Below the pieces are notes generated by a model. It saw only the letters and a list, made by a program, of their open reading frames with translations. It was not told the origin of the DNA and did no database searches. Shown here in pieces: positions 34,157 through 43,839 of a DNA stretch of 64,000 nucleotides. The DNA is from Flavobacterium granuli (GTDB taxonomy: Bacteria > Bacteroidota > Bacteroidia > Flavobacteriales > Flavobacteriaceae). Every line of letters begins with the position of its first letter. The stretch's first letter is position 1. The stretch spans positions 248,001 through 312,000 of the forward strand of contig NZ_FQWO01000004.1 of NCBI RefSeq assembly GCF_900129705.1. The letters run 5' to 3'. The position numbers and the translations under genes are program-made.

Positions 34157-35272
34157 TTATTTAATGTCAGCGACACATCTAAAGCCGGTATGGCCTAAAC
34201 CGGTATCAGGAGAAGATTTCATTCGTGCCGTTACGCGATATCCCTTGCAATAGGAGGCGTTACAAAGGAAAGAGCCGCCTCGTACAACTTTTTTTGGTAC
34301 GGTAGGTTCCATAGGGTCATAGCTTTTAGAAGGCCCTTTGGGATTAGTAGCAATGCTGCGACTCAGATCTTTATAATAGTCGGGAGTGTACCAATCGCTG
34401 CACCATTCCCAAACATTGCCTGCCATATCATACAAACCATATCTATTGGGAACAAATGATTTTACGGGTGATGCACCTGCAAATTTATCTTTAGCCATAT
34501 TCAGGTAAGGGAATTTTCCCTGCCAGATATTGGCTTTTGGTTTTCCTTTTTCGGGATCTTCATTCCCCCAAAAATATTTTTTGTCAATTAATCCGCCTCT
34601 GGAAGCGTATTCCCATTCGGCTTCGGTGGGTAATCTTTTTCCGGCCCATTTTGAGTAAGCATTGGCATCATCCCATGAAATATGGACTACAGGGTAATTT
34701 TCCTTTCCCTTTATATCGCTTTTTGGTCCTTGAGGATGTTTCCAATTAGCCCCCTCGGTCCATCTCCACCATTGCGAAGCGTCATTTAAATCGACAGCTG
34801 TTGCCGTAGGCGTAAAAACGAGTGAAGCTGCAACTAATAGACTTTCATCGGGTTTTGGGGTTCCAGGAGGTAATTGCTTCTTTATTTCTTCCCAATCGGG
34901 TTTTATTTCAGCTGTGGTGACATAGCCGGTTGCCTTGACAAATTTTTCAAATTGTGCATTAGTCACTTCGGTGGCATCCATCCAAAAAGCGTTGATTTTA
35001 ACCCGATGCTGCGGATATTCATCTTGTCTTCCTTCATCATCCGAGGCGCCCATCAGGAATTCACCAGAGGGAATCTGTACCATTCCTTCATAAGAAACAG
35101 TTTTTGATTCACTGATTGAGTTTGTGTTGTTTGTAGCCGAAAATCGGGACGGCAGAGAGGATTCGCAACTCATTGTGTCCGTATTGGTCATTTTGGCCTT
35201 TTTTTCCTCTTTTTTGCCGCAAGCATACATTGTAAGCAGTAGCAAGCCCAGAGTAAACGTTTGGTATCTCAT
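34157..35272 (-). CDS. Formylglycine-generating enzyme (sulfatase-activating), lipoprotein
   Basis: Converts the active-site Cys of type I sulfatases to formylglycine. The 371-residue product has a lipoprotein signal (Cys18) and a FGE-sulfatase fold: IPSGEFLMGASDDEGRQDEYP, DATEVTNAQFEKFV, RLPTEAEWEYASRGG, YDMAGNVWEW. The C-terminal RGGSFLCNASYCKGYR has both catalytic cysteines, Cys337 and Cys342, with the spacing of human FGE. This separates it from structural SUMF1-fold proteins such as GldK in this window. It lies 79 bp after a Cys-type sulfatase, its obvious client. Confidence 0.93.
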   Translation of the reverse strand: MRYQTFTLGLLLLTMYACGKKEEKKAKMTNTDTMSCESSLPSRFSATNNTNSISESKTVSYEGMVQIPSGEFLMGASDDEGRQDEYPQHRVKINAFWMDATEVTNAQFEKFVKATGYVTTAEIKPDWEEIKKQLPPGTPKPDESLLVAASLVFTPTATAVDLNDASQWWRWTEGANWKHPQGPKSDIKGKENYPVVHISWDDANAYSKWAGKRLPTEAEWEYASRGGLIDKKYFWGNEDPEKGKPKANIWQGKFPYLNMAKDKFAGASPVKSFVPNRYGLYDMAGNVWEWCSDWYTPDYYKDLSRSIATNPKGPSKSYDPMEPTVPKKVVRGGSFLCNASYCKGYRVTARMKSSPDTGLGHTGFRCVADIK

Positions 35273-35351
35273 TTTTTATTTTATTTAATCCTGTTTTTGA
35301 AGCTAAAAATAGTTTTAATGACTGGTTTATTCTTCGTTTTAAGAAAAATAA

Positions 35352-36866
35352 TTAATCTTTATTTTTCTGATTTTTTATTTTTTGAAGCAACTCTGCCAAT
35401 TCATTTACAAGCTTTGGGTACTGATTTGCAAGATTTTCTCTTTCGCCAAGATCTTTATTTAAATCATACAATTGTGGCTGTGGATTATTGCCTAATTCGG
35501 TGTTGGTAAGTACATTCATCGCAGCTCTATTGTTGGGTTCAATATATTTCCAATTGTCTTTTAGGATTGCCAAAGATGTGGTTCCCTGCTCGATCAGGAC
35601 GGTACGTCCTTTGGATGTTTTGCCTAATAGTGCATCGAGCATATTCTCACTATCAGTAGCTTCGCTGGTATTTGTCTTTATCTTGAGCAGGTTTGAAAAC
35701 GAAGCCAGAAAATCAATTTGAGATACCACGGCTTTCGTAACGCCTACTTTTGTTTTTGCAGGCCAACTGATGATCAGAGGAATTCTTGTTCCTGCTTCAA
35801 AAGTGCTGTATTTTCCACCGCGTAAAATACCTGCGGGAGTGTGTCCGTTTAGCTTTGAAACGGCTTCATCCTGATAGCCGTCATCGAGTACGGGACCATT
35901 GTCACTGCTAAAAATGATCATGGTGTTTTTGGCTAAGCCCAAATTCTCCAGTTGTTTCATGATTTCGCCTACCGCCCAATCCATTTGTAAAATGGCGTCG
36001 CCGCGATATCCCAAATTACTTTTTCCTTTAAACATTGTCGAAGGCATTCGTGGTACATGCGGTTCGGTTAACGAATAATATAGAAAGAAGGGACGTTGTT
36101 TATTGGTGTCAATAAATTCTTTAGCTTTCGCTAAAAAAGTCAATGGCATTTCCTCATCAGTCCATCTAGCTTTATTGCCGCCGCTCATGTAACCGATACG
36201 GCCAATGCCGTTTACGATGGTGTTATTATGCCCATGATCAGGAGAAGAATGCATTTTTAAAAGTTCAGGATTTTCTATTCCCGTAGGATCATTCCCAATT
36301 TTTTTATTGTAATCAACTTGAATAAGATCATTGGCGTCTAAGGCAACAACATGATGGTTCTCGACAAATACAGTAGGAACTCGATCTGCAGTAGCCGGGA
36401 AAATAAAAGAATAGTCGAAACCGACTTCATTAGGCCCAGGTTTTAATTCTCCGTTCCATTCTTTTTCACGTTTATCACCTAATCCCAAATGCCATTTTCC
36501 TACTATTCCGGTTTGATATCCCGCTTTTTGAAATAAGGAAGGCAAGGTAGTTTTATCAGTTGGGATGATTAAAGCCGCATCTCCGGGTAAAACACCTGTT
36601 CCAGCTTTTCGCCATGGATAAAGGCCGGTCATTAATGCATAGCGGGATGGAGTACAGGTTGCTGAGGTTGAGTGTGCATTGGTAAATCGTATTCCTTGTT
36701 TAGCCAGTTTATCAATATTGGGAGTGTTGATTTTGGTTGTTCCATAGCAACTCAAGTCACCATAACCCAGATCATCAACATAAATGAAAACGACATTGGG
36801 TTTTTGCTGGGCAAATAGCAAACAGCTTGTCAGGCAACTAATAAATAAAAGGTATAATTTTCTCAT
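35352..36866 (-). CDS. Secreted Cys-type sulfatase (arylsulfatase family)
   Basis: Hydrolyses sulfate esters, probably from an external or periplasmic substrate. The 504-residue product has a signal peptide ending near LLFAQ (20), the metal Asp pair DDLGYGD (31-37), and the modification motif C71-T-P-S-R75 required for formylglycine formation. Later come the GKWHLG and SSDNGP segments. It is upstream of and probably cotranscribed with its maturase. No SusCD pair or glycosidase is adjacent, so the substrate cannot be stated. Confidence 0.93.
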   Translation of the reverse strand: MRKLYLLFISCLTSCLLFAQQKPNVVFIYVDDLGYGDLSCYGTTKINTPNIDKLAKQGIRFTNAHSTSATCTPSRYALMTGLYPWRKAGTGVLPGDAALIIPTDKTTLPSLFQKAGYQTGIVGKWHLGLGDKREKEWNGELKPGPNEVGFDYSFIFPATADRVPTVFVENHHVVALDANDLIQVDYNKKIGNDPTGIENPELLKMHSSPDHGHNNTIVNGIGRIGYMSGGNKARWTDEEMPLTFLAKAKEFIDTNKQRPFFLYYSLTEPHVPRMPSTMFKGKSNLGYRGDAILQMDWAVGEIMKQLENLGLAKNTMIIFSSDNGPVLDDGYQDEAVSKLNGHTPAGILRGGKYSTFEAGTRIPLIISWPAKTKVGVTKAVVSQIDFLASFSNLLKIKTNTSEATDSENMLDALLGKTSKGRTVLIEQGTTSLAILKDNWKYIEPNNRAAMNVLTNTELGNNPQPQLYDLNKDLGERENLANQYPKLVNELAELLQKIKNQKNKD

Positions 36867-37190
36867 TTTTTTTGGATACTTTAAGTTGTAACAATACCGC
36901 GGTTCTAAAATAGGGACTTGATGAAAAAGCTTATTTTAATTTGTTTTTTCAGTTGTTATTTTAGAAATTTTTTAATTTTTTTATTCCAAATTAAGGTTAA
37001 TTTCAAAAATAGAATTGTTTTCAAAAGTAACGCACTAGTCCCTACCAGTTTGTTTGGGTTTAAAACCAAATGAGTTCATTTTTGCTGGACAGATTTAGTT
37101 TTAAAACAGCTTATTGTTTACCTAATTTTTTTTAAAAATAAAGAAGGCTGTCTAATTTTAGACAGCCTTCTTTATAATCTTTTGTGTTTT
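36867..37190. other. Intergenic region upstream of the sulfatase
   Basis: 324 bp, very AT-rich. It holds the promoter region of the minus-strand sulfatase and, at its right end, the terminator of the TPM gene (37140-37173). Nothing else could be supported. Confidence 0.7.
37140..37173 (-). terminator. Intrinsic terminator after the TPM gene
   Basis: Perfect 16-bp stem (AAAGAAGGCTGTCTAA with TTAGACAGCCTTCTTT) and a 2-base loop, 18 bp past the stop at 37191. Confidence 0.88.
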
Positions 37191-38006
37191 TTACCAACTT
37201 CCGCTTGAGCCTCCTCCGGAGAATCCACCACCGCCAAATCCACCACCGAATCCGCCGCCGCCAAATCCACCACCAGATGAACCGCCACCAAAACCACCTC
37301 CGCCACCTCCACGGCCGAGGCTACTCAGGATAATCACGTCTAATAAACTAGGGCCATGATGTCCGCCACGGTTATTGCCGGAGTTTCCGCCACCACCGCC
37401 TTTATTTCTGGAAATAAGAATAACGATAAATACGATAATAATGATAAATGGGAAAATAGGAAAGTCCTTTCCTTGTGTTTGTTTTTTTCTTTCACCTTTG
37501 TATTTGCCTTTAAAAACATCAATAAGAGCATCGGTTCCTTTGTCTAGTCCCTTGTAATAGCTACCGGCTTTGAATTCAGGAAGGATAATGTTTCTGATGA
37601 TTTCACCTCCAATTCCTGCTGTCAACCGGTCCTCAAGTCCATAACCCGGATTGATTGCGATTTTTCTTTCTGCTTTGGCTACTAAAATAATAACGCCATT
37701 ATCTTCCTTTGCTTGACCTAGTCCCCAGGTGTGTGCCCACTTAGTAGCCAATTGGCTCACATCTTCGCCTTTTAGACTCTCAATGGTTACAACCAATATT
37801 TGAGTAGTCGTGGAATCAGAATATTTAATGAGTTTTTCTTCTAAACTGGTTTTTTCTGTTGCGCTTAAAAGGTTTGCATAGTCGTAAACACTGGTTTGAA
37901 AACTAGGTTTTTCAGGGATTGTAAATTGTGCAAAACTGAGCTGTGAAAAGAGCAAACAGATGAACAGTTTTAAGAAAATTGAGGTATGCTTTGTTTGTAA
38001 AATCAT
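37191..38006 (-). CDS. TPM domain (YgcG family) membrane protein
   Basis: 271 residues: signal peptide (ends ~LSFAQ, 26), TPM domain (~35-165; DYANLLSATEKTSLEEKL, NGVIILVAKAERKIAINPGYGLE), one membrane helix (~178-196), then a Gly/Ser-rich tail ending GSW. TPM domains are linked to phosphatase or envelope-repair roles, but the exact function is unknown. Its start overlaps the stop of the next TPM gene by 4 bp (ATGA), so the two are translationally coupled, and LemA lies upstream. Confidence 0.88.
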   Translation of the reverse strand: MILQTKHTSIFLKLFICLLFSQLSFAQFTIPEKPSFQTSVYDYANLLSATEKTSLEEKLIKYSDSTTTQILVVTIESLKGEDVSQLATKWAHTWGLGQAKEDNGVIILVAKAERKIAINPGYGLEDRLTAGIGGEIIRNIILPEFKAGSYYKGLDKGTDALIDVFKGKYKGERKKQTQGKDFPIFPFIIIIVFIVILISRNKGGGGGNSGNNRGGHHGPSLLDVIILSSLGRGGGGGGFGGGSSGGGFGGGGFGGGFGGGGFSGGGSSGSW

Positions 38007-38443
38007 TCTCCTTTAGATATTTCGTTTGATAATTCATTAGTGTCCTCTTCTGACCAGGGGAAATGTTTTTTTAATTCTTCTCCAGCTCTTAGAATACCGT
38101 CAATCAAACCTTGTTTGAAATTGCCGTTTTTAAAATGAGCGACCATAATATCTTTAGTACTGTCCCAAAAATCATTTTGAACAATGTCATTAATACCTTG
38201 GTCACCGCAAATCACAAAGGTTTTGTCTTTTACAGCAAGGTAAATTAAGACTCCGTTTTTGAGTTGGGTCTCATCCATTTTTAGGTCATGAAAAACTTCC
38301 AATGCACGATCATAGGGATCTAGTTCTGTTGTTTTTTCCAGATGAACTCTAATCTCTCCAGAAGTATTTTTTTCAGCCACGCGAATGGCTTCTACAATTT
38401 CTTGTTCTTCTTTTTGGGTTAAAAAATCTTCTACTTTTGACAT
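38003..38443 (-). CDS. TPM domain protein, short form
   Basis: 146 residues consisting of a TPM domain only (EIRVHLEKTTELDPYDRALEVFHDL, NGVLIYLAVKDKTFVICGDQGIN), with no signal peptide or membrane helix. It overlaps the longer TPM gene by 4 bp and follows LemA by 191 bp. LemA plus two TPM genes is a recurrent group in Bacteroidota. Confidence 0.85.
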   Translation of the reverse strand: MSKVEDFLTQKEEQEIVEAIRVAEKNTSGEIRVHLEKTTELDPYDRALEVFHDLKMDETQLKNGVLIYLAVKDKTFVICGDQGINDIVQNDFWDSTKDIMVAHFKNGNFKQGLIDGILRAGEELKKHFPWSEEDTNELSNEISKGE

Positions 38444-38497
38444 GAGTTTATTTTTGTTTAAAACAATTAATAGCGAGATGAAAGAACTATTATTTAA

Positions 38498-38555
38498 AAA
38501 CCATTAAGAAATTAAAATTCATTAGGTTTTAATGGTCTAAATTTCTTAATGGTTT
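38498..38555. repeat. Nested inverted repeat in the lemA-TPM gap
   Basis: An outer 16-bp perfect arm pair (AAACCATTAAGAAATT, 38498-38513, with AATTTCTTAATGGTTT, 38540-38555) encloses an inner pair ATTAAAA/TTTTAAT. No T-run follows, so it looks more like an intergenic palindromic repeat than a simple terminator. Confidence 0.6.
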
Positions 38556-38634
38556 CTCCTTTTTATGAAAAAGAATAAGGTTTTTTACTGCTACTTTTAT
38601 TTGTTCTAAAGTAGTTGTAAATCTTATGTTTTTT

Positions 38635-39222
38635 TTAGAATTTCACTTCCACAGGTTTGTCGGCTCCTTCCACAGCGTTAAAATAAGCTTTTTCTTTAAA
38701 ACCAAACATACCTGCAAATAATGAATTTGGGAAAGTTTTAATATGAGTGTTGTATGGTTTTACTGCTTCGTTAAAACGAGTTCTAGCGGTTAAAATTTGA
38801 TTTTCGGTGCTTGCCAGTTCATCTTGTAATTTCAAGAAATTTTGGTTGGCTTTCAAATCAGGATATTTTTCAACTGTAACTAATAAACGAGATAACGAGC
38901 TGCTAACACCGCTTTGAGCTGAGTTAAATGCAGCCAATTGTTCCGGAGTAATATTTGTAGGGTCTACGGTTGTTTGGGTTGCCTTTGCACGGGCTTCAAT
39001 AACAGCAGTCAAAGTGCTTTTTTCAAAATCAGCAGCTCCTTTTACGGTGTTGACTAAGTTTCCAATTAGGTCATTTCGTCTTTGGTAAGCAGTTTGTACG
39101 TCTCCCCATGATTGTTCAACGGTTTGGTTTAAAGTTATGGCTGTGTTGTTAATTCCTTTAACCCAGCTGTAAATTCCAAAAATAATAACGGCTCCAATAA
39201 TCCAAGGCAAAAATCTTTTCAT
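38635..39222 (-). CDS. LemA family protein
   Basis: 195-residue protein with one N-terminal membrane helix (~6-24) and a long helical body: NNTAITLNQTVEQSWGDVQTAYQRRNDLIGNLVNTVKG, LKANQNFLKLQDELASTENQI, RFNEAVKPYNTHIKTFPNSLFAGMFGF. These are the family's hallmark segments. Biochemical role unknown. It is followed by two TPM genes. Confidence 0.94.
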   Translation of the reverse strand: MKRFLPWIIGAVIIFGIYSWVKGINNTAITLNQTVEQSWGDVQTAYQRRNDLIGNLVNTVKGAADFEKSTLTAVIEARAKATQTTVDPTNITPEQLAAFNSAQSGVSSSLSRLLVTVEKYPDLKANQNFLKLQDELASTENQILTARTRFNEAVKPYNTHIKTFPNSLFAGMFGFKEKAYFNAVEGADKPVEVKF

Positions 39223-39282
39223 GTTTGTTTAATTTAAAGTTTAATATTAAGTTTTTTATTTTGTAATCATCTATCAAAAAAT

Positions 39283-39615
39283 CTAAAGTTGATTTTTTAT
39301 ATTAGTTAATTGTGTTCTGATGCCTTCCAGTTTTTGAATAATTTCAAACTTATCCAAGGTTTTCTTTTGACCTTCTTTCAAATGGGTTTTGGCTCCTTCG
39401 AGGGTAAAACCTCTTTCTTTTACCAAATGGTAAATCAGTTGTAGGTTTTTGATGTCCTCGGGCGTAAACATTCTATTGCCTTTTGCATTTTTTTTAGGTT
39501 TAAGAATGTCAAATTCACTATCCCAAAAACGGATAAGCGAAGCATTTACATCAAAAGCCTTAGCCACTTCGCCTATGCTGTAATATCTTTTGTCTTTTGA
39601 AAGTTCAATATGCAT
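39283..39615 (-). CDS. MerR family transcriptional regulator
   Basis: 110-residue one-domain regulator. It has a MerR winged helix (YYSIGEVAKAFDVNASLIRFWDSEFDILKPKKN then RMFTPEDIKNLQLIYHLVKERGFTLEGAKTHL) and a short coiled tail. No metal-binding cysteines or ligand domain are present. The ATG at 39615 is used; a TTG four codons earlier is unlikely. It lies between the M23 peptidase and lemA on the same strand. Confidence 0.88.
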   Translation of the reverse strand: MHIELSKDKRYYSIGEVAKAFDVNASLIRFWDSEFDILKPKKNAKGNRMFTPEDIKNLQLIYHLVKERGFTLEGAKTHLKEGQKKTLDKFEIIQKLEGIRTQLTNIKNQL

Positions 39616-39685
39616 TTTTTGTTTCAAGTTTAATGTTACAAGTTTAAAGCAAAAACACTTTGCTAACTAACTCCTATATTATAAA

Positions 39686-40663
39686 TTAATCCAGCGATTG
39701 ATTTTCTTGATTCGCCAGTTTTGAAATAGCAACATATTCGACCGCCGAAATATTACCGTAATAAAAATTAAGCGGATTGACCACTTTGCCGTCTTTGTGA
39801 ACTTCATAGTGCAAATGAGGTCCTTCGGATCTTCCGGTGCTGCCTACATAACCAATAATGTCACCTCGCTTTACTCTTTGTCCGGCTCGACAGTTGTATT
39901 TGCTCAAATGCGCATATAAAGTTTCGTATCCATAACCATGCCTAATTACCACGTGATTCCCAAAACCCGAAGCTTTATTGTCAGCTTGACTCACTACTCC
40001 GTCTCCGGTGGCAAAAACAGGAGTTCCTATTTTAGCTGTAAAGTCCATTCCCTCATGCATTTTCTTCGCTTTTGTAAACGGATCTGTGCGGTAGCCAAAA
40101 CCCGAAGCCATTCTTTTTAAATTTTCATTTCTCACAGGTTGAATGGCAGGAATGGCAGCCAATAATTTGTCTTTCTTTTTGGCTAGTTTTAAGATTTGGT
40201 CTAGCGATTCTGATTGTATGGCTAATTGTTTGCTAAGAACGTCTATTCTTTTTGTCGTGTTTAGTACTAACTGGGTGTTGTCATAACCTTCTAAAGCGGT
40301 ATATCTATTGACGTCTTTAAAACCTGATTTCCTTTCCTCTTCTGGAATGGGGGCGGTATTAAAATAGGTACGGTATAAATTGTTGTCTCGGTCTTCAATC
40401 GCTTCAATGACATCGTCTACTTGATCCATTTTTTTATTCAAAACTGCATAATTCAGTTTCAAATTTTCAATTTCACGTATTAACAAACGATCTTTTGGTG
40501 TGTCGAAATAAGGAGTATTCAATAAAACCACAAAACTGATGAAACCAAATAATGCCGAAGCCACTAAAAATAAGGCTGCGAAGCCAAATTTCCATCGTTT
40601 TTTTGTTTTAATTTTTCGATACGCCAGATTTTCGGAATCGTAATAATATTTTACTTTCGCCAT
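39686..40663 (-). CDS. M23 family metallopeptidase (LytM/NlpD-like)
   Basis: Peptidoglycan endopeptidase or activator of 325 residues. It has one N-terminal membrane helix (~25-47), a periplasmic coiled coil (~55-180), then a LytM domain. The zinc motif HxxxD is in MHEGMDFTAK, and the catalytic HLHYEV and YGYETLYAHLS histidines are present, so the domain looks active. Probable role in cell-wall growth or division. Confidence 0.92.
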   Translation of the reverse strand: MAKVKYYYDSENLAYRKIKTKKRWKFGFAALFLVASALFGFISFVVLLNTPYFDTPKDRLLIREIENLKLNYAVLNKKMDQVDDVIEAIEDRDNNLYRTYFNTAPIPEEERKSGFKDVNRYTALEGYDNTQLVLNTTKRIDVLSKQLAIQSESLDQILKLAKKKDKLLAAIPAIQPVRNENLKRMASGFGYRTDPFTKAKKMHEGMDFTAKIGTPVFATGDGVVSQADNKASGFGNHVVIRHGYGYETLYAHLSKYNCRAGQRVKRGDIIGYVGSTGRSEGPHLHYEVHKDGKVVNPLNFYYGNISAVEYVAISKLANQENQSLD

Positions 40664-40677
40664 ATTTTAAAATACCC

Positions 40678-40685
40678 TATTTTTG
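40678..40685 (+). promoter_or_regulatory. Candidate promoter box for alaS
   Basis: TATTTTTG matches TAnnTTTG on the plus strand in the M23/alaS divergent gap, but it is about 200 bp before alaS and lacks a clear -33 box. Confidence 0.3.
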
Positions 40686-40883
40686 CACCTTATAAAGTGT
40701 TAGTTGAACAAATTTAATAAATGTTTCATTTGTTCAATCTTTTTTCGCTAATAAATAAAATATAAAGCGGATTAAAAGATTTGAAAATTTAATGATTGAA
40801 AGATTATTGAATTTTTAATTTTGATAAAAAAATAAATTTAAAAACTTTGTGCCTTAGCGCCTTAGTGAAAAATAAATAAATAA

Positions 40884-43520
40884 ATGAACTCACAAGACGT
40901 ACGCAGACAATTTCTGGATTTTTTTCAAAGTAAAGGGCATTTAATTGTTCCTTCGGCTCCTATAGTTTTAAAGGATGACCCAACCCTGATGTTCAACAAC
41001 TCAGGAATGGCGCAGTTCAAAGAATATTTTTTAGGAAACGCTACGCCAAAAAGCGCTAGAATTGCTGACACCCAAAAATGTCTTCGTGTTTCAGGAAAGC
41101 ATAATGATTTAGAAGATGTAGGTTTTGATACCTACCATCATACCATGTTTGAGATGTTGGGGAACTGGTCCTTTGGTGATTATTTCAAAGAAGAGGCTTT
41201 GCCTTGGGCTTGGGAATTTTTGACCGAAGTTTTGAAACTGGATAAAGACCGTTTGTATGTTTCTGTTTTTGAAGGAAACGAAGCAGAGAATGTGCCTTTT
41301 GATCAAGAAGCTTTCGATATTTGGAAACAATTTGTTCCGGAAGACCGTATTATTTTTGGAAACAAAAAAGACAATTTCTGGGAAATGGGCGATCAAGGTC
41401 CGTGTGGTCCATGTTCTGAAATTCATATTGATTTGCGTACCAATGAAGAAAGAACAGCAGTTTCTGGTCGTAGTTTAGTTAATGCCGATCATCCACAAGT
41501 TGTTGAAATATGGAATAATGTATTTATGGAATTCAACCGTAAAGCAGATGGTTCGTTAGAAAAATTACCTGCACAACACGTCGATACCGGAATGGGATTT
41601 GAGCGTTTGTGTATGGCGATGCAAAACGTAACTTCAAACTATGATACGGATGTATTTACACCACTTATTGAAAAAGTGGAACAAATTACAGGATTAAAAT
41701 ATACTTCAAATGAAGTTAAAAATATAAGCGAAGAACAAAACAAAATTAACATCGCTATTCGTGTGATTGTCGATCACGTGCGTGCGGTAGCTTTTGCTAT
41801 TGCCGATGGGCAATTGCCTTCAAATACTGGTGCAGGATATGTAATTCGTCGTATTTTGCGTCGTGCGATTCGTTACGGATTTACTTTCTTAAATACCAAA
41901 GAAGCTTTTATCTATAAATTAGTAGAAGTTTTAGCCAACCAAATGGGCGAGTTTTTCCCGGAAATCAAATCGCAGCAAAATTTAGTGACTAATGTGATAC
42001 GTGAAGAAGAAACTTCTTTCTTGAGAACCTTAGATCAAGGATTGCAATTGTTAGAAAATGTGATTTCTAATACCAAAGGGAATGAGGTTTCAGGCGCTAA
42101 AGCATTCGAATTGTATGATACTTTTGGTTTTCCAAAGGATTTAACAGCCTTGATTTTAAAGGAAAAAGGAATGACTTTCAATGAAGCAGAGTTCGATGCT
42201 TCGATGCAAGAGCAAAAAGCACGTTCGCGTGCGGCTTCTGAAGTTTCGACGGAGGATTGGTCTGTGTTGATTCCAGGAAATGTTGAAACATTTGTAGGTT
42301 ATGATCAAACGGAGTCCAATGTAAAAATAACCAGAATTCGTAAAGTAGATTCTAAAAAAGACGGGATTTTGTATCAAATCGTTTTAGATAACAGTCCTTT
42401 TTATCCGGAAGGTGGGGGACAAGTTGGTGATAAAGGGGTTTTGGTATCTGCCAATGAAACGATTGAAATTATAGATACCAAGAAAGAAAATAATCTGATT
42501 TTACATTTTGCAAAACAACTTCCTGAGAATTTAGAGGCTAGTTTTATAGCTAAGGTAAATACGGATTTAAGAGCTTCATCAGCTCGAAATCATACAGCTA
42601 CACACTTGATGCATCAAGCATTACGCAGTATTCTAGGGACTCATGTGGAACAAAAAGGATCTTTGGTCAATCCAAATTACCTGCGTTTTGACTTTTCTCA
42701 TTTTGCAAAAGTAAGCGATGAGGAATTAAAGCAAGTAGAGGATTTTGTCAATGCGAAAATTCAAGAGCAATTGTCGTTGATAGAACGCAGAGATATTCCT
42801 TTTGCGCAAGCTGTAGAAGAAGGTGCTATGGCTTTATTTGGGGAAAAATACGGAGATCATGTACGTGCAATTAAATTTGGAGACAGCATGGAATTGTGTG
42901 GTGGAATCCATGTAAGCAATACAGCTGATATTTGGTCATTCAAAATTGTTTCTGAAGGAGCAGTTGCAGCCGGAATTCGCCGTATTGAAGCTATTACAGG
43001 CGATGGTGTAAGACAATTTTTTGCTTCGCAGGATGAATTGTTGAGCGAAATTAAATCAGCATTGAAAAACCCACAGGATGCGGTAAAAGCTGTAGTTTCA
43101 TTACAAGATGAAAATGCCAAATTGAAAAAACAGTTGGAAGCTTTGTTGAAAGAGAAAGCCAAAAACATGAAAGGTGATTTGATCAAAGAATTGCAAGAAA
43201 TAAACGGTGTTCAGTTCTTAGCTAAACAAGTCGATTTGAATCCGGAAGGAGCTAAAGATTTGGCTTATGAATTAGGAAATTTAGGCACAAACTTATTTTT
43301 AGTTTTGGCTACAGCCGAAGAAGGAAAGCCAATGTTGAGCTGTTATATTTCTAAGGAATTGGTTGCCGATAAAAATCTGAATGCGGGTCAGGTAGTTCGC
43401 GAATTAGGAAAATTTATCCAAGGTGGAGGAGGAGGGCAGCCTTTCTTTGCAACTGCAGGAGGAAAAAATGCTGCCGGAATTCCGGAAGCTTTAGCAAAAG
43501 CAATTGATTTTGTAAAATAG
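40884..43520 (+). CDS. alaS: Alanyl-tRNA synthetase
   Basis: Charges tRNA-Ala. The 878-residue product has the class II core ([20 protein letters not shown] near 70-90, GMGFERL), the editing domain with [11 protein letters not shown] and CGGIHV zinc ligands, and a C-terminal DHHA1 domain ending in the glycine run [18 protein letters not shown]. Full length. A terminator follows. Confidence 0.98.
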   Translation: MNSQDVRRQFLDFFQSKGHLIVPSAPIVLKDDPTLMFNNSGMAQFKEYFLGNATPKSARIADTQKCLRVSGKHNDLEDVGFDTYHHTMFEMLGNWSFGDYFKEEALPWAWEFLTEVLKLDKDRLYVSVFEGNEAENVPFDQEAFDIWKQFVPEDRIIFGNKKDNFWEMGDQGPCGPCSEIHIDLRTNEERTAVSGRSLVNADHPQVVEIWNNVFMEFNRKADGSLEKLPAQHVDTGMGFERLCMAMQNVTSNYDTDVFTPLIEKVEQITGLKYTSNEVKNISEEQNKINIAIRVIVDHVRAVAFAIADGQLPSNTGAGYVIRRILRRAIRYGFTFLNTKEAFIYKLVEVLANQMGEFFPEIKSQQNLVTNVIREEETSFLRTLDQGLQLLENVISNTKGNEVSGAKAFELYDTFGFPKDLTALILKEKGMTFNEAEFDASMQEQKARSRAASEVSTEDWSVLIPGNVETFVGYDQTESNVKITRIRKVDSKKDGILYQIVLDNSPFYPEGGGQVGDKGVLVSANETIEIIDTKKENNLILHFAKQLPENLEASFIAKVNTDLRASSARNHTATHLMHQALRSILGTHVEQKGSLVNPNYLRFDFSHFAKVSDEELKQVEDFVNAKIQEQLSLIERRDIPFAQAVEEGAMALFGEKYGDHVRAIKFGDSMELCGGIHVSNTADIWSFKIVSEGAVAAGIRRIEAITGDGVRQFFASQDELLSEIKSALKNPQDAVKAVVSLQDENAKLKKQLEALLKEKAKNMKGDLIKELQEINGVQFLAKQVDLNPEGAKDLAYELGNLGTNLFLVLATAEEGKPMLSCYISKELVADKNLNAGQVVRELGKFIQGGGGGQPFFATAGGKNAAGIPEALAKAIDFVK

Positions 43521-43839
43521 TTTCGAATATTTTTTTAATATAGAAAAGACCTCTTCTAATTTGTTTGGAAGAGGTTTTTTTTATGAATTTCTTTTGATAA
43601 AGTTAGGGAATAATCTACTTTTTGTGATTTTTTTAATGGTTAAGTGTCTGAAATAGAGTTCCCCGAAAAAAAAATAGTCTTTTGTAAATGCCCAAGAATA
43701 GTTGTGTTAAAAAACACTGTTTGACGAGTTTTTTAGCTAATTAACGTTCTTTTAAGGTGTTAGTGAATTAAGATTTTAACTTTAGCCAGTAAAATAGTTT
43801 GTGTTGAATTAGATTGAATTTATTCTAAAAATAGCTGGC
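43521..43839. other. Intergenic region alaS / lipoprotein
   Basis: 319 bp. It contains the alaS terminator and, near 43779, a TAACTTTA box one base off the promoter consensus that may serve the following lipoprotein. No other gene or repeat seen. Confidence 0.65.
43545..43582 (+). terminator. Intrinsic terminator after alaS
   Basis: ACCTCTTC pairs with GAAGAGGT, followed by eight T. Confidence 0.82.

Noticed and set aside
37200..37330. GC-rich tandem triplets resembling a repeat array or CRISPR
   Set aside because: They encode the Gly/Ser tail of the TPM protein; there are no spacer-repeat units. No CRISPR array was seen anywhere in the window.
40664..40883. T-box or amino-acid riboswitch before alaS
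   Set aside because: No T-box consensus, leader peptide or terminator lies between the M23 gene and alaS.
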